A DNA stretch of 64,000 bases from CAG-411 sp963643465 (GTDB lineage: Bacteria; Bacillota; Clostridia; Lachnospirales; Lachnospiraceae): NCBI GenBank assembly GCA_963643465.1, contig CAVIJT010000009.1, forward strand, positions 62,001 to 126,000, given 5' to 3'. The position numbers and the translations under genes are program-made. The notes below the pieces were generated by a model. It was given only the letters and a program-made list of their open reading frames with translations. It did no database searches and had not been told where the DNA came from. Of the stretch, positions 29,586 through 38,533 are shown piece by piece. Numbering within the stretch: the stretch's first letter is position 1; every line of letters starts with the position of its first letter.

Positions 29586-31307
29586 TTATTGTTCTCTTAA
29601 TTTAAAGAAATCTACCATTTCCTTTAATGAAGTTGCCTGTGCGGAAAGCTCTTCACTTACTGCTGAAGTTTCTTCTGAAGCAGCAGAGTTACTTTCTACT
29701 ACTGTAGAGATTTGTTCAATTCCATGCTCAATCTCTTTTAACATATTTGCCTGTTCGCTAGAAGAACCTGCAATAGCAGATGCTGTTTCTGCAAACTCTT
29801 CCATACTAGCAAGAATATCTCCAATGGCTTCTCTAGTTGTTTCTGCAATTTGATTTCCTCTATTGATTTCTTCCAATGCTTTTCCAATCAGTTCTTTTGT
29901 CATAACTGCAGAACCAGCACTATCGTTAGCTAATTTTCCAATTTGGTCCGCAACAACCGCAAATCCTTTTCCAGCTTCACCTGCTCTAGCAGCCTCAATA
30001 GAAGCATTTAGAGATAACAAGTTTGTCTGAGATGCAATATCTTCAATCGTAACAATAATATTTTCGATTTCTTTTGAAGTCTGCATGATACGTTCCATAG
30101 CTCCAGTTAATTCGTTCATGCTCTCTCTACCCTTCATTGCATTTTCTGCTGAAGCCTTTGTACTCTTTGCAGCCTCTGTTGCACTTTCTGCACTATCCTC
30201 AGAAATGCTTGTAACATTTTCTACCGTTGCTGTTAATTCCTCAATGGCTGCTGCCTGATCGGTTGCACCTTCTGCCAAATCCTGCGCACTCTCTGCCAAT
30301 TGTCCTGAACCAGCCATTACCTGCTCAGATGCTTCACTAATCTGTCTCAAAGTACCATCTAACTGACGATTCAATTTACGAAGACCACCTAACAATGCAA
30401 AGAACTGACCTTCATATCTCTCCTCAATTTTGGTATGTACATCAAAGTTACCATTCGCCATTTCATCCAGTAATTCACCCATTTCTGTAATAATGGCTTT
30501 CAAGGTATCTGCCATAGCCTTACTTGCCTGTAATGTACTGTAAATCTCATCTTTTCTCTCAACCTCTGGAAATGGACTATCCAAATCTCCATGAGAGAAA
30601 GAGTCCATACGCTGACTTAATGCTTTCAATGGCTTTTGAATACCATCTGCTATCTTTTGTGCAATTCGTGTAGCTATTGCTGCTGCTCCAGCAACAATTA
30701 CAATCATAACAATTACCATTACAATTTTTAGCACATTCATCATACTATATGTCTCGTCACCTTTGGTAACATTCACATTCATCAAATCAAGCAACGCATT
30801 GTAAACTTCTTCATATGCTGGTGCCAATTCCTCGAAGGCTCTCCTTTGTGCATCTATACTTGCCGCACTATCTGTTACTGCCCCCTCTTTTATAATATCG
30901 TCACTTAATGCCCAATAATCTTCTAATGCACTCTGAATATTATCATAAGCCTCCTGGCCCGCATCTGTTACAATAGAAGCCTCCACATCTACCATATATT
31001 CTGCAAATGCTTCTTTCTTTGTTTCATAAACAACTACCAACTCATCAATCTCTTCCTGTTCTTCATATCCGATTGCTGCCCGAAGAGAACTTCTTGCTTC
31101 TGAAAATGCAGCCATAGATTTTCCTACATCCCCTTGAGAAAATCCATAGTATTTCAGTGCATGTTCATATCGAGATGACATGAAAAGTAAAGCTATAATG
31201 GCTACGACTGCTGCTAAAGATAAGAAAACTATAACTTTTGTAAATGACTGTGTTAATTGCTCCCGTATTCCTAAATCTTTTATTTCTTTTCTTTTTTCTT
31301 TTTTCAT
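29586..31307 (-). CDS. Methyl-accepting chemotaxis protein
   Basis: 573 aa transmembrane chemoreceptor feeding CheA/CheW. TM1 is about residues 27-48 (VIVFLSLAAVVAIIALLFM). A four-helix periplasmic-type sensor of about 145 residues follows, then TM2 about 192-214 (MNVLKIVMVIVMIVIVAGAAA), a HAMP domain (PLKALSQRMDSFSHGDL), and a cytoplasmic signalling coiled coil with the conserved hairpin tip around IEDIASQTNLLSLNASIEAARAG. Start ATG 31307 has SD GGGAG. No other chemotaxis genes are present. The ligand cannot be inferred. Confidence 0.95.
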   Translation of the reverse strand: MKKEKRKEIKDLGIREQLTQSFTKVIVFLSLAAVVAIIALLFMSSRYEHALKYYGFSQGDVGKSMAAFSEARSSLRAAIGYEEQEEIDELVVVYETKKEAFAEYMVDVEASIVTDAGQEAYDNIQSALEDYWALSDDIIKEGAVTDSAASIDAQRRAFEELAPAYEEVYNALLDLMNVNVTKGDETYSMMNVLKIVMVIVMIVIVAGAAAIATRIAQKIADGIQKPLKALSQRMDSFSHGDLDSPFPEVERKDEIYSTLQASKAMADTLKAIITEMGELLDEMANGNFDVHTKIEERYEGQFFALLGGLRKLNRQLDGTLRQISEASEQVMAGSGQLAESAQDLAEGATDQAAAIEELTATVENVTSISEDSAESATEAAKSTKASAENAMKGRESMNELTGAMERIMQTSKEIENIIVTIEDIASQTNLLSLNASIEAARAGEAGKGFAVVADQIGKLANDSAGSAVMTKELIGKALEEINRGNQIAETTREAIGDILASMEEFAETASAIAGSSSEQANMLKEIEHGIEQISTVVESNSAASEETSAVSEELSAQATSLKEMVDFFKLREQ

Positions 31308-31592
31308 AACCCCATTCTCCCTTCTTACATAATTTTATTGTGTTTCTATTCTATTTTACCATATTCCTCCTTTTAAGCAATTACATTTCTGTGATATATG
31401 CACATTTTATATTAATTTTTTATTAACTTTTTATACATTTTCCACTATTTTCCTCATTCCTCACATAAATAATGAGTAAGCTGACTCTTACTCGATTCAC
31501 TTGCGAACATTCCGCACTATATACTCCCTGTTCTTACACCAGGCAAATACAATTTCATGCAAGCATGGTTGTACTTGCTTGGCTTTTGCAAT
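31308..31592. other. Promoter region of the receptor gene and AT-rich spacer
   Basis: AT-rich spacer carrying the receptor's upstream region and an imperfect hairpin near 31558-31585 (GCAAGCA...TGCTTGC). No gene was found. Confidence 0.4.
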
Positions 31593-31630
31593 AAAAAATC
31601 ATTGTAGAATTTTCATCTACAATGATTTCT
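31593..31630 (-). terminator. Terminator of the YczE-like gene
   Basis: AAATCATTGTAGA / TCTACAATGATTT forms a 13-bp perfect stem with a 5-nt loop and T-run on the minus strand. It lies 75 bp past the stop. Confidence 0.85.
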
Positions 31631-31704
31631 TTTCCTTCAATCATGCCCCGTAAAAACTTCTTACCACATTTTCGTATCGCATATTTTCATTGATATAATA
31701 CTTC

Positions 31705-32346
31705 TTATTCTCTTAAACGTGCAATTACTTTTGCACATTTTCCCCTGTACCAACTTACTAATGGTCCGGTAAAAAAGGCTACTACAATAGTTATTGCTCC
31801 AAAAGTACCTCCAATCAAATAGCCAACTATCATACAAAGCACATCTGCCACTACACGCATCCACCGAAATGGCAGTTTTCCTTTTGATAATTTTTCCAGC
31901 ACCAAACCTACCGCATCATAGGGCGAAACTCCCATATCACACGCCATATAAAGTCCAATTCCAAAACAAAATACAACTATTCCAAGCAAAACAAGTAGAA
32001 TACGAACTACCAACTGTTCCTGTAACCCTTCTACCGTAATTCCAAACAAACTCCAAAGCCAAATAAAAAAGTCTGCTATGTATCCAATTCCAACCATATT
32101 CACAAAAGCTCCAATGCCAAATGTTTTAGGAATAACTATAATAGCAGGTATAAATAAAATAATATTCATAATCAATTGAAATGTGCCATAAGTCAGCCCT
32201 AAGTGACTACTCACCCCTATGTTCATACAGGAATATGGATCAGTTCCAAAATCCGCTAACCTCAGCACAGCCACTCCCAATCCAAGAAATAAGTTTCCTA
32301 TACACATTAATAGAAAAATGTACCGTTTGTTTTTTGTAAGTTTCAT
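31705..32346 (-). CDS. YczE/YitT-type integral membrane protein
   Basis: 213 aa from ATG 32346 (SD AAGGGGA; an ATG 24 bases upstream lies inside the preceding gene and lacks an SD). Five or six membrane segments are seen. The family signatures are clear: GLGVAVLRLADFGTDPYSCMNIGVS near the N-terminus and MACDMGVSPYDAVGLVL in the second half, an internal duplication typical of the family. Function is unknown; it is a small inner-membrane transporter-like protein. It overlaps or abuts the 141-aa gene upstream, suggesting one transcript. Confidence 0.85.
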   Translation of the reverse strand: MKLTKNKRYIFLLMCIGNLFLGLGVAVLRLADFGTDPYSCMNIGVSSHLGLTYGTFQLIMNIILFIPAIIVIPKTFGIGAFVNMVGIGYIADFFIWLWSLFGITVEGLQEQLVVRILLVLLGIVVFCFGIGLYMACDMGVSPYDAVGLVLEKLSKGKLPFRWMRVVADVLCMIVGYLIGGTFGAITIVVAFFTGPLVSWYRGKCAKVIARLRE

Positions 32347-32350
32347 GTTA

Positions 32351-32776
32351 CTATCCCCTTTCTGTTTCATAAATAATATTTCCTTCGTAATAAAGTAACA
32401 TGCTTATTTCAATTAGTTCTTGGTTATTAGGCAGGGACAAATATCCTGAATAATTCACTTGATTATATCCATACATCTCATCCACAATCTCAAATGAATA
32501 TGTAGGATATTGCCTGATAAAATCCAGAAGTTCCAATTTCTTTCCTTTAAAGTCCCCCAAATCCCCATTATTACTTAGCAAATATACAAAACAAAAATCA
32601 AAATCCACATTTTCAATTATAACATTACCATTCATCTGTTTGAATGGCTCCTTACATTCCACATACCCATCTTCCAAATACAGCTTCAAAGACTGCGCCA
32701 TCCCTTCCATCTTGTGAACTCTCATATCATGCAAACTATATGGGATTGTAGATTGATATTTATATATTGTATTCAT
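32351..32776 (-). CDS. Hypothetical cytoplasmic protein
   Basis: 141 aa, family not recognised. Mixed alpha/beta composition, no membrane segment. The N-terminal part (KMEGMAQSLKLYLEDGYVE) looks like paired beta strands. SD GGGGAGG precedes ATG 32776. It ends 4 bp before the start of the YczE-like gene and is probably translated from the same mRNA. Confidence 0.75.
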   Translation of the reverse strand: MNTIYKYQSTIPYSLHDMRVHKMEGMAQSLKLYLEDGYVECKEPFKQMNGNVIIENVDFDFCFVYLLSNNGDLGDFKGKKLELLDFIRQYPTYSFEIVDEMYGYNQVNYSGYLSLPNNQELIEISMLLYYEGNIIYETERG

Positions 32777-32927
32777 AGTATAAATCCTCCCCTAAATGCT
32801 ATTTTTATTATACCCTACTATATCTATTGTAGGCAATTGATAATTTGATGGCTTTGCTCGTTTTACTTGTTAATTCCCGTTAAAATTTCATAGATTTTCA
32901 CACTGTTTTGTTCTTTTTTCAGCGCAA

Positions 32928-32968
32928 TAAAAAAGTGCCGCAAACCCTTGAATTTACGACACTTTCTA
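32928..32968 (-). terminator. Terminator downstream of the displaced GGGtGRT 3' end
   Basis: AAAGTGCCGCAAA / TTTACGACACTTT stem with mismatches and a T-run on the minus strand. It follows the gene fragment at 32989-33033 exactly as a normal gene terminator would. Confidence 0.75.
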
Positions 32969-32988
32969 GTATTTTCTTTATTTAATTC

Positions 32989-33033
32989 TTAAAACTTACC
33001 TGCCTGTGCAGCCTCCTGGATAGAAACAGTGAG
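32989..33033 (-). pseudogene. Displaced 3' end of a GGGtGRT gene at the left junction
   Basis: On the minus strand this reads LTVSIQEAAQAGKF plus stop, matching the last 14 codons of the intact gene at 62798 (VAVSIEEAADAGKF) with synonymous and conservative changes. Homology starts and stops sharply at about 33033. With its own terminator downstream, it is best explained as one of the two junction copies of an integration target. Identical core-sized blocks are TTACCTGC at 32996-33003 and 62805-62812. Confidence 0.75.
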
Positions 33034-33244
33034 TCCCAAAAAATACAAGCTTTTTAGCCGTTTGTGTCTTGTAGTAGTCTTGTGTAAAACAAACCAAAAC
33101 CAAACAAACCAAATAAATTCTGAATTAAAAAGCAACCAATCACCCGATATACTAAATAATTTCATCTGAACTTATTCTAACTCATCACAAAAGAAAAGAC
33201 AAGTCTTATCTTAAACACCTTAATGCTTAATGTAAAAAACTCTA
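33034..33244. repeat. Left-end integrase arm-type sites
   Basis: Two GTCTTGT copies (33066-33072 and 33077-33083) have an 11-bp period. The same heptamer at 11-bp period occurs five times near the right end. The rest of the interval is AT-rich and holds no gene. Confidence 0.6.
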
Positions 33245-34093
33245 TTATTCTTCTTCCAAAATGAATAAATCGCAATAAAATTTTCCATTAAAACTTTCAA
33301 ATTTCTTTTGCTCATTAATGTTACCTCTAAAAAACACATTAGCTTTGACAGCTTTATCTAAATACTTATTTATAGTTCTTGAACTTATTCTTGTAAATAA
33401 TTGTCTTTTATTTGTATATATGCAAGGTTTTCCACTATCAATAAATTCAATTGCAATAACATCCTGACTAAAAGTTGAATTTTTCAAAAAAGCCATACCA
33501 TGGAAAATTCTTGTAACTCCTTCCTTAACTTCTTGTCTTGCATCAACAAATAAAGTATTAAGATTTACCAGCTTTCCATCCACCTTAAATATGGGTTCCT
33601 CATTATCAATTTCATCATCATAATAAAAATTTATATATGTTTTTATTGACGATATATTTCTATTTTCAGTACCATTTCTATCTGTTTTTACATTATTTCT
33701 TGCAACTCTACTATCCTCACTAGTATCATCCTTGTCTTCCGCAGAAGTAGTAACAGTTCTTGCTCTCTCTCTTACTTTTTCCATTGATATTATTCCACTT
33801 TTATTTATAGTCGTCTTTCCTTCCTCAGTTTCTACCTCAATTTGACGTTTCTCATCACTAATTGAAATTGTTGAACATGTAATAGAATGTAAATGACTTC
33901 TATTCGATGGTGTATAAAACACATTTTTTGCATTATGTACCTTCCAATTTGTACATGTCAATTTTATTCCACATGAATCATCATGACAATGAAATGCTTT
34001 TGCACTTTGTAATTCACCATTCAATGACCTTCTCTGTGCCTCTATTGCACTAATCTCACGTTTTAATTCTTCACTATATGCTCGTTCCGACAT
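33245..34093 (-). CDS. Putative zinc-binding protein, partner of the HEPN gene
   Basis: 282 aa, family not recognised. An N-terminal coiled coil (residues 5-32) is followed by a Cys/His cluster: C36, C41, C47, H67/H69, C73 (FHCHDDSCG and HLHSITC). This spacing resembles zinc ribbons at the N-terminus of CoiA-like or restriction-linked proteins. A charged low-complexity middle (about 105-145) leads to an alpha/beta C-terminal domain (YINFYYDDEID...). SD GGAGG precedes ATG 34093. It follows the HEPN gene by 31 bp and is probably co-transcribed, so the two may act together. Zinc binding is inference. Confidence 0.7.
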   Translation of the reverse strand: MSERAYSEELKREISAIEAQRRSLNGELQSAKAFHCHDDSCGIKLTCTNWKVHNAKNVFYTPSNRSHLHSITCSTISISDEKRQIEVETEEGKTTINKSGIISMEKVRERARTVTTSAEDKDDTSEDSRVARNNVKTDRNGTENRNISSIKTYINFYYDDEIDNEEPIFKVDGKLVNLNTLFVDARQEVKEGVTRIFHGMAFLKNSTFSQDVIAIEFIDSGKPCIYTNKRQLFTRISSRTINKYLDKAVKANVFFRGNINEQKKFESFNGKFYCDLFILEEE

Positions 34094-34124
34094 ATAAAAC
34101 CTCCAGTCTTAAATAATTTTGATA

Positions 34125-35264
34125 CTAATCAAAAAATATATTACATGGAACATAATCAGGATTATTATCAAATTTTTCTATACTTATATAATCAAATGCT
34201 TGTGACAAACTATCCTTATTCGCATTTGCTTTTGTAATATTTATAATCTCATTTACTATTTTAATATCATTTTCTACAATATATTTTATTATTGAAAAAA
34301 TAACACTCTTCATTCCAATAACACTCATGTTAAAACTAACCTCATCACTAAAGTCCATCAGCCCTGAACCATCATGTATAATTGAATTTCTATATCGATA
34401 AAAACTATACACTTGATTAGCAATAAACTTTTTATGCTCTATTTTTAAATCATTAGCAGCAATACATGCTGCTCGAGCAGATACTTTTTTTCTTTGCTTA
34501 TCTTCATCCTTCCTCAATAATAACATCTCAAAAATTGTACAATATAGAATAACTGTATAATCTGGATTTTTAAAATTACACAATACTTCATAATATAATT
34601 TAAAAACTGTACACAACTTTTTTGCATATTGATCAGTTCCATTTATTTTTTTCAAAATTTTATCCAAACACGTCCTATAATCATCATCAACACTAATTCT
34701 TACTTTCCATCGTCTCTCTAAACCATCTCGTCTATCATAGCTATCTGTTAGATTACACCCGTATATCCGCGTTGTCCATCTCTCAAAGTCATCATTTTCT
34801 AATGGATGTCGCCCAATATTTACATACCACGAGGCATCCTCTATTCCATCCTCATCGTAATAACCATCTATATTATAATTACAAAAGAAATCATGATAAG
34901 AACGTACACTCGGAACTATTTCATTTTTATAATATTCATCAAATCGTCTTTCTGACGCACACATCCTTTTCGCAAAATATAACGCTGAAATTACAGTTTT
35001 AATCGCTTGTATTTCTATTGTATTATTACAGCAATTAGTAATAATAACAACTATATCGCAGACAACCAAATCTTTATTATTAATTAATTCATCTTCATCA
35101 TATTCTTTTATAAAATCGGTATACGGAACTAATGTTATATTTATTTTCAAACCCATGTATAACAATTCCAATTGAATAAAATTAGTTATTTCAATACCAT
35201 GTATACATAGTATTTTTGAATCCCTACATCTATCACCAACATCTTCCCACTTAAAATTTTTCAT
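34125..35264 (-). CDS. HEPN (Apea-like) domain protein, possible defence effector
   Basis: 379 aa. The C-terminal third has the HEPN signature R-N-x3-H (YRYRNSIIHDGS, about residues 288-300) preceded by helices (VILYCTIFEMLLL, ACIAANDLKI). This matches the Apea-like HEPN layout known from abortive-infection RNases. The N-terminal 250 residues are not recognised. SD GGGGGG precedes ATG 35264. It is the first gene of a two-gene unit at the left end of the element, a usual place for cargo. HEPN assignment is moderately sure; RNase activity and a defence role are inference. Confidence 0.65.
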   Translation of the reverse strand: MKNFKWEDVGDRCRDSKILCIHGIEITNFIQLELLYMGLKINITLVPYTDFIKEYDEDELINNKDLVVCDIVVIITNCCNNTIEIQAIKTVISALYFAKRMCASERRFDEYYKNEIVPSVRSYHDFFCNYNIDGYYDEDGIEDASWYVNIGRHPLENDDFERWTTRIYGCNLTDSYDRRDGLERRWKVRISVDDDYRTCLDKILKKINGTDQYAKKLCTVFKLYYEVLCNFKNPDYTVILYCTIFEMLLLRKDEDKQRKKVSARAACIAANDLKIEHKKFIANQVYSFYRYRNSIIHDGSGLMDFSDEVSFNMSVIGMKSVIFSIIKYIVENDIKIVNEIINITKANANKDSLSQAFDYISIEKFDNNPDYVPCNIFFD

Positions 35265-35350
35265 AATTCCCCCCTATAATGCAAATTTATTACATTTTAA
35301 CATGCATATCGCCAAAATTCAATATTATAGAATACCTTACAGTGCATATA

Positions 35351-35382
35351 AAAAGACAAGTCCAATATAAAGACCTGTCTCA
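35351..35382 (-). terminator. Terminator of the excisionase-like gene
   Basis: AAAAGACAAGTC / GACCTGTCT stem with a T-run on the minus strand, ending 6 bp from the stop of the gene at 35388. Confidence 0.7.
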
Positions 35383-35387
35383 TACTT

Positions 35388-35630
35388 TTACTTATTATCT
35401 TTTCTCTTATAAACATACCCCGTATACTCCCAAAACAACTTAGGACTTATATAATAATCATACTGGTTTGAGCCTTCCTTCTTAAAAACTGTACCTATTG
35501 GTAAAATACCTTGTATCATACCCTGACGAATAAACTGCTGGTCTTTCTTCATAATCTTAGCTGCCTCAGTAACAGGAATATTTCCCCCATCAAACTCAGG
35601 CACCTCATAAATCTTCTTTTCTTCTTGCAT
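35388..35630 (-). CDS. Small HTH/excisionase-like protein
   Basis: 80 aa from the second ATG (35630), which has better spacing to AGGGG than ATG 35639. The segment IPVTEAAKIMKKDQQFIRQGMIQGILPIGTVFKK looks like the winged HTH of mobile-element excisionases or DNA-binding adaptors. A 250-bp AT-rich leader precedes it. It could direct excision, although it lies at the far end from the integrase gene. Confidence 0.6.
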   Translation of the reverse strand: MQEEKKIYEVPEFDGGNIPVTEAAKIMKKDQQFIRQGMIQGILPIGTVFKKEGSNQYDYYISPKLFWEYTGYVYKRKDNK

Positions 35631-35639
35631 ATCAAACAT

Positions 35640-35918
35640 CCCCTAAATATTATTTCACAAAAGTGATACTAGAAATATTTAGAATCACCGATACACTCAA
35701 ACTTTTTATAATATCACACAATGTTATTACTTCTTCTCAATAATATTATTATATAAGGAAGCTGGCTGTTCAATATCAGTACCCTATCTACTAGTAAAAT
35801 AAATGATAAAAAATAACCTTCAGCTTAAGTTTCCCCTACAAGACATGCTCTTATAAAATTTATCTCCTATTTTTAAACAACAAAAGGGCAAGCAATAACA
35901 AATATCACCTGCCTCTTG
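35640..35918. other. AT-rich spacer with promoter of the excisionase-like gene
   Basis: A TATAAA-like minus-10 box is near 35710 on the minus strand. The hairpin at about 35881-35917 (AAGGGCAAGC...GCCTCTT) may end the next gene's transcript. No further gene was seen. Confidence 0.4.
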
Positions 35919-36095
35919 TTAATTGTAATATTTTTCATACCATCTTGGTTGTCGAACATATTTCCCTCTTGGCTTTTCCTCCGCTTCTACCTTAATCAAC
36001 ATACCGCAAGAACTATGTGGTGCATTACATTTTTGTTTTTCACCTAAATACCTACATTGATTTAATTCAGAACTTAATTTACATATCCCATTCAC
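35919..36095 (-). CDS. Small Cys-rich protein
   Basis: 58 aa from GTG 36095, with GAGGTGG 5 bases upstream; an alternative GTG start is at 36104. Five to six cysteines lie in a short span (CKLSS, CRYLGEKQKCNAP, SSCGML), suggesting a small zinc- or metal-binding fold. Function unknown. It has its own promoter region and terminator-like hairpins on both sides. Confidence 0.55.
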   Translation of the reverse strand: MNGICKLSSELNQCRYLGEKQKCNAPHSSCGMLIKVEAEEKPRGKYVRQPRWYEKYYN

Positions 36096-36141
36096 ACATA
36101 CCACCTCTTATAATACTTTCTTCCATTATATCATAAGCACA

Positions 36142-36183
36142 AGAAAAGGCAAACATTTGTTCTTGTAAATATTTGCCTTTTCT
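36142..36183 (-). terminator. Terminator of the metallophosphoesterase unit
   Basis: AGAAAAGGCAAACATTT / AAATATTTGCCTTTTCT is a near-perfect 17-bp stem. It lies 15 bp past the stop of the 117-aa gene. Confidence 0.85.
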
Positions 36184-36197
36184 AAACTAATATGTAA

Positions 36198-36551
36198 TTA
36201 TACTACTTTTGCCTTGCCATCTTGAATACTAACGGTATGATTAAAACCATTCCTTCCATAAACATAGAAAGTATGCTGAAATTCCTTATGATACTTAATC
36301 AATAAATCCACATAACTCTGGACTAAAGCTGTCTCAAAATCAGAACTACAAATAACTAATAGAATTTCCTCATCAAACTCATGCTCTTTTATATTTTCTT
36401 TAATCATCTCGCTTCGCATAGTTGATACCCCATGTGACTCTAAAATTTCTATCAACTCTCTACGAAAGTCCTGATAATTTACACCTACCAAATTCTTTCC
36501 ATCATACCGATACATCGGTACATGAAAGACTAATTGCACATCATTACTCAT
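36198..36551 (-). CDS. Hypothetical protein overlapping the phosphoesterase gene
   Basis: 117 aa from ATG 36551, chosen because GGAGGTG lies 6 bases upstream. The start overlaps the phosphoesterase stop by ATGA, a sign of coupled translation. Alpha/beta composition (VQLVFHVPMYRYDG, ILLVICSSDFETALVQSYVDLL). Not recognised. Its tight link to the phosphoesterase suggests a shared process. Confidence 0.7.
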   Translation of the reverse strand: MSNDVQLVFHVPMYRYDGKNLVGVNYQDFRRELIEILESHGVSTMRSEMIKENIKEHEFDEEILLVICSSDFETALVQSYVDLLIKYHKEFQHTFYVYGRNGFNHTVSIQDGKAKVV

Positions 36552-37354
36552 TGCAAGCACCTCCAACCTCTTTCATCAATTGGTATAATTTTATAGAACA
36601 GTATTGTATGCTTATCATCTATACAAAAATCTTCATGATAATGTCCACAGAACCATTGCTTGTATTGCAACTTGCCCTCTAACTCTTCAAAAAAATTTGT
36701 TAAAATATCCTGCTTGTACCATCCTATATTATAACTGATACCTAAACGATGGTGCTCTAATGCTTCTTGTACATGATTACTTGCACAATGCGAAATCACA
36801 TAATCCACTTTATAATCACATTTTTCAAGGTTTCTTAAGCCTTCTTCTAACTCCTCTTCTGTAGGTAATTCCTCTTTCCACCACGATTTATTCAATACTC
36901 TATAAGACCTGCCACTTTTTATAGCTCTTATCTTATCCTCATTATATGTTGGTGAATTCATATCGAGAATACCACCTTCGATATCATGGCTGCTGGCACC
37001 TCCCATCGTAAAGAACGTTTTACCCTCAATCGTAAATACCTGACCTCGCATAAGATGGATAATCTTATTCTTTACAATATGTTGAACTTTACCACCATTC
37101 CACATTTCTACAGGATACTCACTTAACAAAGTATACCCTTCATGATTTCCACTAACCCATAGAATAGTAAATGGAAGTCTGGAAAGCCAATCTATGTTGT
37201 ATTCAAACTCTTTATCCCGCTCGTTCCACAGTAATCCAAAATCACCACATACAATTACATAATCATTTTCTGTCATTATAAAAGGCAATCTCGCACGTTG
37301 ATGTTTTGTAAAACGTCTAAAATCACCATGTGTATCTCCTGTTACATAAATCAT
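36548..37354 (-). CDS. Calcineurin-like metallophosphoesterase
   Basis: 268 aa. All metal-binding motifs of the family are intact: GDTHGD (residues 6-11), GDFG, GNHE, SHCA and GHYH. It hydrolyses a phosphomono- or diester; the substrate is unknown. Such genes are common on phages and mobile elements of Clostridia. SD GGGGGT precedes ATG 37354. The 117-aa gene follows with ATGA overlap. Confidence 0.9.
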   Translation of the reverse strand: MIYVTGDTHGDFRRFTKHQRARLPFIMTENDYVIVCGDFGLLWNERDKEFEYNIDWLSRLPFTILWVSGNHEGYTLLSEYPVEMWNGGKVQHIVKNKIIHLMRGQVFTIEGKTFFTMGGASSHDIEGGILDMNSPTYNEDKIRAIKSGRSYRVLNKSWWKEELPTEEELEEGLRNLEKCDYKVDYVISHCASNHVQEALEHHRLGISYNIGWYKQDILTNFFEELEGKLQYKQWFCGHYHEDFCIDDKHTILFYKIIPIDERGWRCLQ

Positions 37355-37361
37355 AAGCCAT

Positions 37362-37480
37362 TTACCCCCTTTTCTTCTTCAATTTATAAATTTTTCTCCG
37401 TACTGCTTTTAAATTTGTAATATCCTCTACTGGCAGTTTTTTTGCAAAAACATAGTATTCGCTTATAATAAAAATACCAA
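37362..37480 (-). pseudogene. Possible remnant of a small coding sequence
   Basis: The minus-strand frame ending at stop 37362 reads IFIISEYYVFAKKL followed by PVEDITNLKAVRRKIYKLKKK, which looks coding, but there is no start codon before the preceding stop. It may be the 3' end of a decayed gene. Confidence 0.35.
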
Positions 37481-37567
37481 ATTCTTAGGCTTTATACAAC
37501 ACAGGCAACTCAACTGTAACATTATAATTCCCATACCTTGACTCAAAACACTGACAATCTCCCCCCT

Positions 37568-37765
37568 CTAATATAAATTTTTATGATGATTCCTTGAATT
37601 GCTTGCAACCTTATCATCATCCAATACTTTCTTACACTTTACAATAAAGATATTGCCACCTGCTGTATAGCAAGTGGCTGTATCTCCATTTACATCAATT
37701 CTGTCTACCCCGAATTTGCCAACTTGGATAATACCTTTATTACTTTTAATCTTCCTGACAAACAT
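37568..37765 (-). CDS. Small hypothetical protein
   Basis: 65 aa, rich in beta strands (GIIQVGKFGVDRIDVNGDTATCYTAGGNIFIVKCKKV). It overlaps the stop of the upstream 252-aa gene by one base and has SD GAGGAG inside it, so it is translationally coupled. Not recognised. Confidence 0.6.
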   Translation of the reverse strand: MFVRKIKSNKGIIQVGKFGVDRIDVNGDTATCYTAGGNIFIVKCKKVLDDDKVASNSRNHHKNLY

Positions 37766-38523
37766 TATTCATCAAACTCCTCTTCATTAAATAATGCACA
37801 CTTTCCATTCACTACATCAGGAGAAAGCAAGCCTTCTCCACAATATTCTTTACTTTCGATGCGTGTAACTTCTCCTGCCTTGCATACGATTGTTCTTTCA
37901 GAACCCTGAAATTCAATATCGTTTGGCGAAAGCACCTCAATCAATATTGCTTTAAGACCATCACTCCAATGATATGGAGTAATACGGTTATAACCATCCC
38001 AGTATCGAAAATCAACCTCTCGTTTTTGAAAATCAGTGACTAAATAACTGTCTTGATGCATACCCACATGCATATCTGCATTTATTCTTCGTATCTTGCC
38101 AGACTTATTTTTGAAAAAAGCACTCTGAACAAATACCCCAACTAGCTGGATATATAACTCATTATTTTGAAGAATACTACCCATCTTAGCAAGTAACTCT
38201 TCCTCATCCTTTTCATGTAATTTTTTGCATTCACTTAAAGGAAGTGCAGGAACATTAAACCACTGCAAACAATCTTTGATATTTTCATAATCCTCAAAAC
38301 TCATATCGGCAAACCTTAACTCATACACATTCTTGGAATGAGTATACATCAACAGACGATTATTCTCAGCATCCAGTTCCAAATTATCAATAACGCTTGT
38401 ATGGATATGAATACCATCTTGTAGCTTTGGATGACCTAATACAAATCCCCATGCTCTGAACCCTTTCTTTTGTGTTTCTTCTATAATTCCACTCTGGAAG
38501 TACCACTCTCTTAACTTTATCAT
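37765..38523 (-). CDS. Hypothetical protein in a three-gene overlapping unit
   Basis: 252 aa from ATG 38523; this start has GGAGGG 5 bases upstream, whereas an upstream in-frame start lies inside the preceding gene. Soluble, mixed alpha/beta (GFRAWGFVLGHPKLQDGIHIHTSVIDNLEL; YLVTDFQKREVDFRYWDGYNRITPYHW). I do not recognise the family. It follows the 240-aa gene by 10 bp and overlaps the 65-aa gene. Confidence 0.65.
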   Translation of the reverse strand: MIKLREWYFQSGIIEETQKKGFRAWGFVLGHPKLQDGIHIHTSVIDNLELDAENNRLLMYTHSKNVYELRFADMSFEDYENIKDCLQWFNVPALPLSECKKLHEKDEEELLAKMGSILQNNELYIQLVGVFVQSAFFKNKSGKIRRINADMHVGMHQDSYLVTDFQKREVDFRYWDGYNRITPYHWSDGLKAILIEVLSPNDIEFQGSERTIVCKAGEVTRIESKEYCGEGLLSPDVVNGKCALFNEEEFDE

Positions 38524-38533
38524 AGAAACCCTC

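Noticed and set aside
36548..37354. Metallophosphoesterase as part of a toxin or defence system
   Set aside because: All motifs are those of a generic phosphoesterase, and its neighbours give no defence signature.
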